Assembly: GCA_963971535.1 (NCBI GenBank)
Contig: OZ020589.1
Location: forward strand, 96,359,436 to 96,423,435
Reading direction: 5' to 3'
Length of the DNA stretch: 64,000 nucleotides
Source of the DNA: Notolepis coatsorum
Taxonomy: Eukaryota > Chordata > Actinopteri > Aulopiformes > Paralepididae
Below, in pieces: positions 62,212-64,000 of the stretch (the stretch's first letter is position 1; every line of letters starts with the position of its first letter). Below the pieces are notes generated by a model. It worked only from the letters and a program-made list of their open reading frames with translations, was not told where the DNA came from and did no database searches. Both the position numbers and the translations under genes were made by a program.

Positions 62212-62319
62212 TGATCAAAAACTAATCGAAGTCAAATGAAGAGATTTCATGATGCATTGAATCGTTGCCTGAAGAATCTTAATCGAATCGAAGTGGGGTC
62301 AAATATTTACACCCCTACT
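62212..62319. mobile_element. hAT MITE fragment (right half)
   Basis: agagatttcatgatgcattg ... TTTACACCCCTA, as in 54488 and 57949; left half absent. A short L2-like tail (62127-62195) precedes it. Confidence 0.8.
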
Positions 62320-62965
62320 ACGAACACAAAATGAGTTAAAGATGGGGGCAATATCTGGTAATGACAAGAAGTCAAAATTAGTTACTTAGAAAAAGTAGTT
62401 CAAGCTACTTTGTAAAACAAGATCCTGATGTTGTCTATTTGTTTGGCCCCTGATCCGATAGAGTATTTGTCAATACAGAGTCCCGATCTGATATTTGTAT
62501 TTTCCTAGATAATATGTGTTGTACAGTGTACACTTCAAGTATATTGAAGTTAGTAAAAATCAAATCCAGCAACCAACTGTGTTCCATACAGTGCATAAAA
62601 TATTTAAATCTACACTGTGAAACTGTATATAAAATGTTCCAATACAATCAATACAAAGCGTTTGTATTACTCAAACTGTTAAATCATGTAAATCATTTTT
62701 GGACGATGAACAAACAGCATTTCATGACCCAGCATATCATCTTGACTTGCTATTTAAAAAAATCTGATCTCCCGTTTTAAACCATTATTGAGCAAAAGCT
62801 GAACTATTTCACAAGTTACGACCAGTCAGGTTAAAACAGGCTAATACACTAATATAAATGTACGACTTTGCTGCGATCTCGCTCTCCCCCAGAGAATAAA
62901 GATAACGGATATAAACTTATAAATATATATAAACAACCCATACTTTTTAATTTAACTCAGCAGGA
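62320..62965. other. Intron, no feature seen
   Basis: A/T-rich. The two small ORFs (62435-62647, 62514-62780) have no domain. Confidence 0.45.
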
Positions 62966-62967
62966 AA

Positions 62968-63845
62968 AGGTTAGGGTACTGGTAGGGTAAACACTAGGGG
63001 GCTGGGAGGGTAAACTCTAGGGTGCTGGGAGGGTAAACACTAGGGGGCTGGACCCTGGGAGGGTAAACACTAGGGGGCTGGGAGGGTAAACACTAGGGTG
63101 CTGGTAGGGTAAACACTATGGTGCTGGGAGGGTAAACTCCATTGGGGCTGGGAGGGTAAACTCTATGGGGCTGAGAGGGTAAACAATATGGGGCTGGGAG
63201 GGTAAACACTAGGGGGCTGGACCCTGGGAGGGTAAACACTAGGGGGCTGGACCCTGGGAGGGTAAACACTAGGGGGCTGGGAGGGTAAACTCTATGGGGC
63301 TGGGAGGGTAAACTCCATTGGGGCTGGGAGGGTAAACACTATGGGGCTGGGAGGGTAAACACTAGGGGGCTGGGAGGGTAAACACTAGGGGGCTGGGAGG
63401 GTAAACACTAGGGGGCTGGGAGGGTAAACTCCATTGGGGCTGGGAGGGTAAACTCTATGGGGCTGGAAGCGTAAACACTATGGGGCTGGGAGGGTAAACA
63501 CTATGGGGCTGGGAGGGTAAACACTAGGGGGCTGGACCCTGGGATGGTAAACACTAGGGGGATGGGAGGGTAAACTCCATTGGGGCTGGGAGGGTAAACT
63601 CTATGGGGCTGGGAGGGTAAACACTAGGGGGCTGGGAGGGTAAACACTAGGGGGCTGGGAGGGTAAACACTAGGGGGCTGGGAGGGTAAACACTAGGGGG
63701 CTGGGAGGGTAAACACTATGGGGCTGAGAGGGTAAACACTAGGGGGCTGGGAGGGTAAACACTAGGGGGCTGGGAGGGTAAACTCTATGGGGCTGGTAGG
63801 GTAAACTCTATGGGGCTGGTAGGGTAAACACTAGGGGGCTGGACT
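62968..63845 (+). repeat. 22-bp minisatellite, about 38 copies
   Basis: Unit gggctgggagggtaaacacta with variants (ctctat, ctccattg) and occasional gaccctgg insertions. Confidence 0.97.
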
Positions 63846-63859
63846 TCCTTTCTGGACTT

Positions 63860-64000
63860 CCATTTTAAAATCTTATTCAGACATATTTTTTATGAATGTT
63901 GACCCATGCCCTCTTATTGCATTATTTGGTCTGACACCGGAGAACGCTGCAATATCTATTGGGCAATCCAATGCCATGGCCTTTGCCTCACTCATTGCCA
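63860..64000 (+). pseudogene. L1-type LINE C-terminal fragment, cut by window end
   Basis: From 63901: DPCPLIALFGLTPENAA, then AMAFASLIA. It aligns with LPCPQIAIFGIPEEDV ... VVSFASLIARRR of the fragment at 30871-31350. Oriented plus; continues beyond the window. Confidence 0.8.

Overview
The window is a vertebrate nuclear sequence, almost certainly from a ray-finned fish. It carries short exons with GT/AG introns, L2-, Rex1-, L1- and RTE-like LINE remnants, tRNA-derived SINEs, many hAT DNA transposons with 8-bp target duplications, and long micro- and minisatellites. No bacterial, phage or organellar features are visible.

The only host gene I can support is one on the minus strand: a MAP/microtubule affinity-regulating kinase, best matched to MARK1 (mark1). 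Nine consecutive internal exons (967 bp; codon phases agree at every junction) lie at 53009-52961, 21319-21254, 20200-20130, 19101-19045, 15451-15215, 13300-13181, 6215-6116, 5317-5205 and 2766-2613. They run from the kinase alpha-C helix (LFREV) through HRDLK, DFG, the LKB1-target T-loop and APE, then the C-lobe, the UBA domain and the start of the Ser-rich spacer. The N-lobe exons (glycine loop, VAVK lysine) and the C-terminal spacer/KA1 exons were not found and should lie beyond the two window edges. The intron between the first two exons is 31.6 kb and is mostly nested transposons.

Layout. 1-2612: intron with LINE tails, a foldback repeat and short tandem repeats. 2613-6215: three exons (UBA and spacer) among LINE 3' ends. 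6216-13180: intron with SINEs, a hAT transposase relic carrying two tiny hairpin insertions, a foldback element and a hAT ending 44 bp from an exon. 13181-21319: kinase C-lobe to alpha-C exons, with a hAT, a solo LTR, another TIR element and two related SINEs between them. 21320-52960: giant intron holding L2, RTE-like, L1-like and Rex1-like LINE relics, at least eight hAT insertions, several minisatellites, a ~190-bp (CA)n tract, a large RT-encoding LINE and a 1.9-kb foldback element with 702-bp, 99.7 % identical arms. 53010-64000: further intron with hAT elements, (GA)n, minisatellites and an L1 fragment at the edge.

Most non-exonic sequence is explained by transposons, and many boundaries are fixed by exact 8-bp (hAT), 5-bp (LTR) or 14-20-bp (SINE) target duplications. 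I found no convincing new gene system. The observations most worth following are the giant near-perfect palindrome, hAT elements that share an internal core but have different terminal repeats, a ~45-55-bp hairpin insertion family, and the frequent placement of hAT elements inside tandem-repeat arrays.
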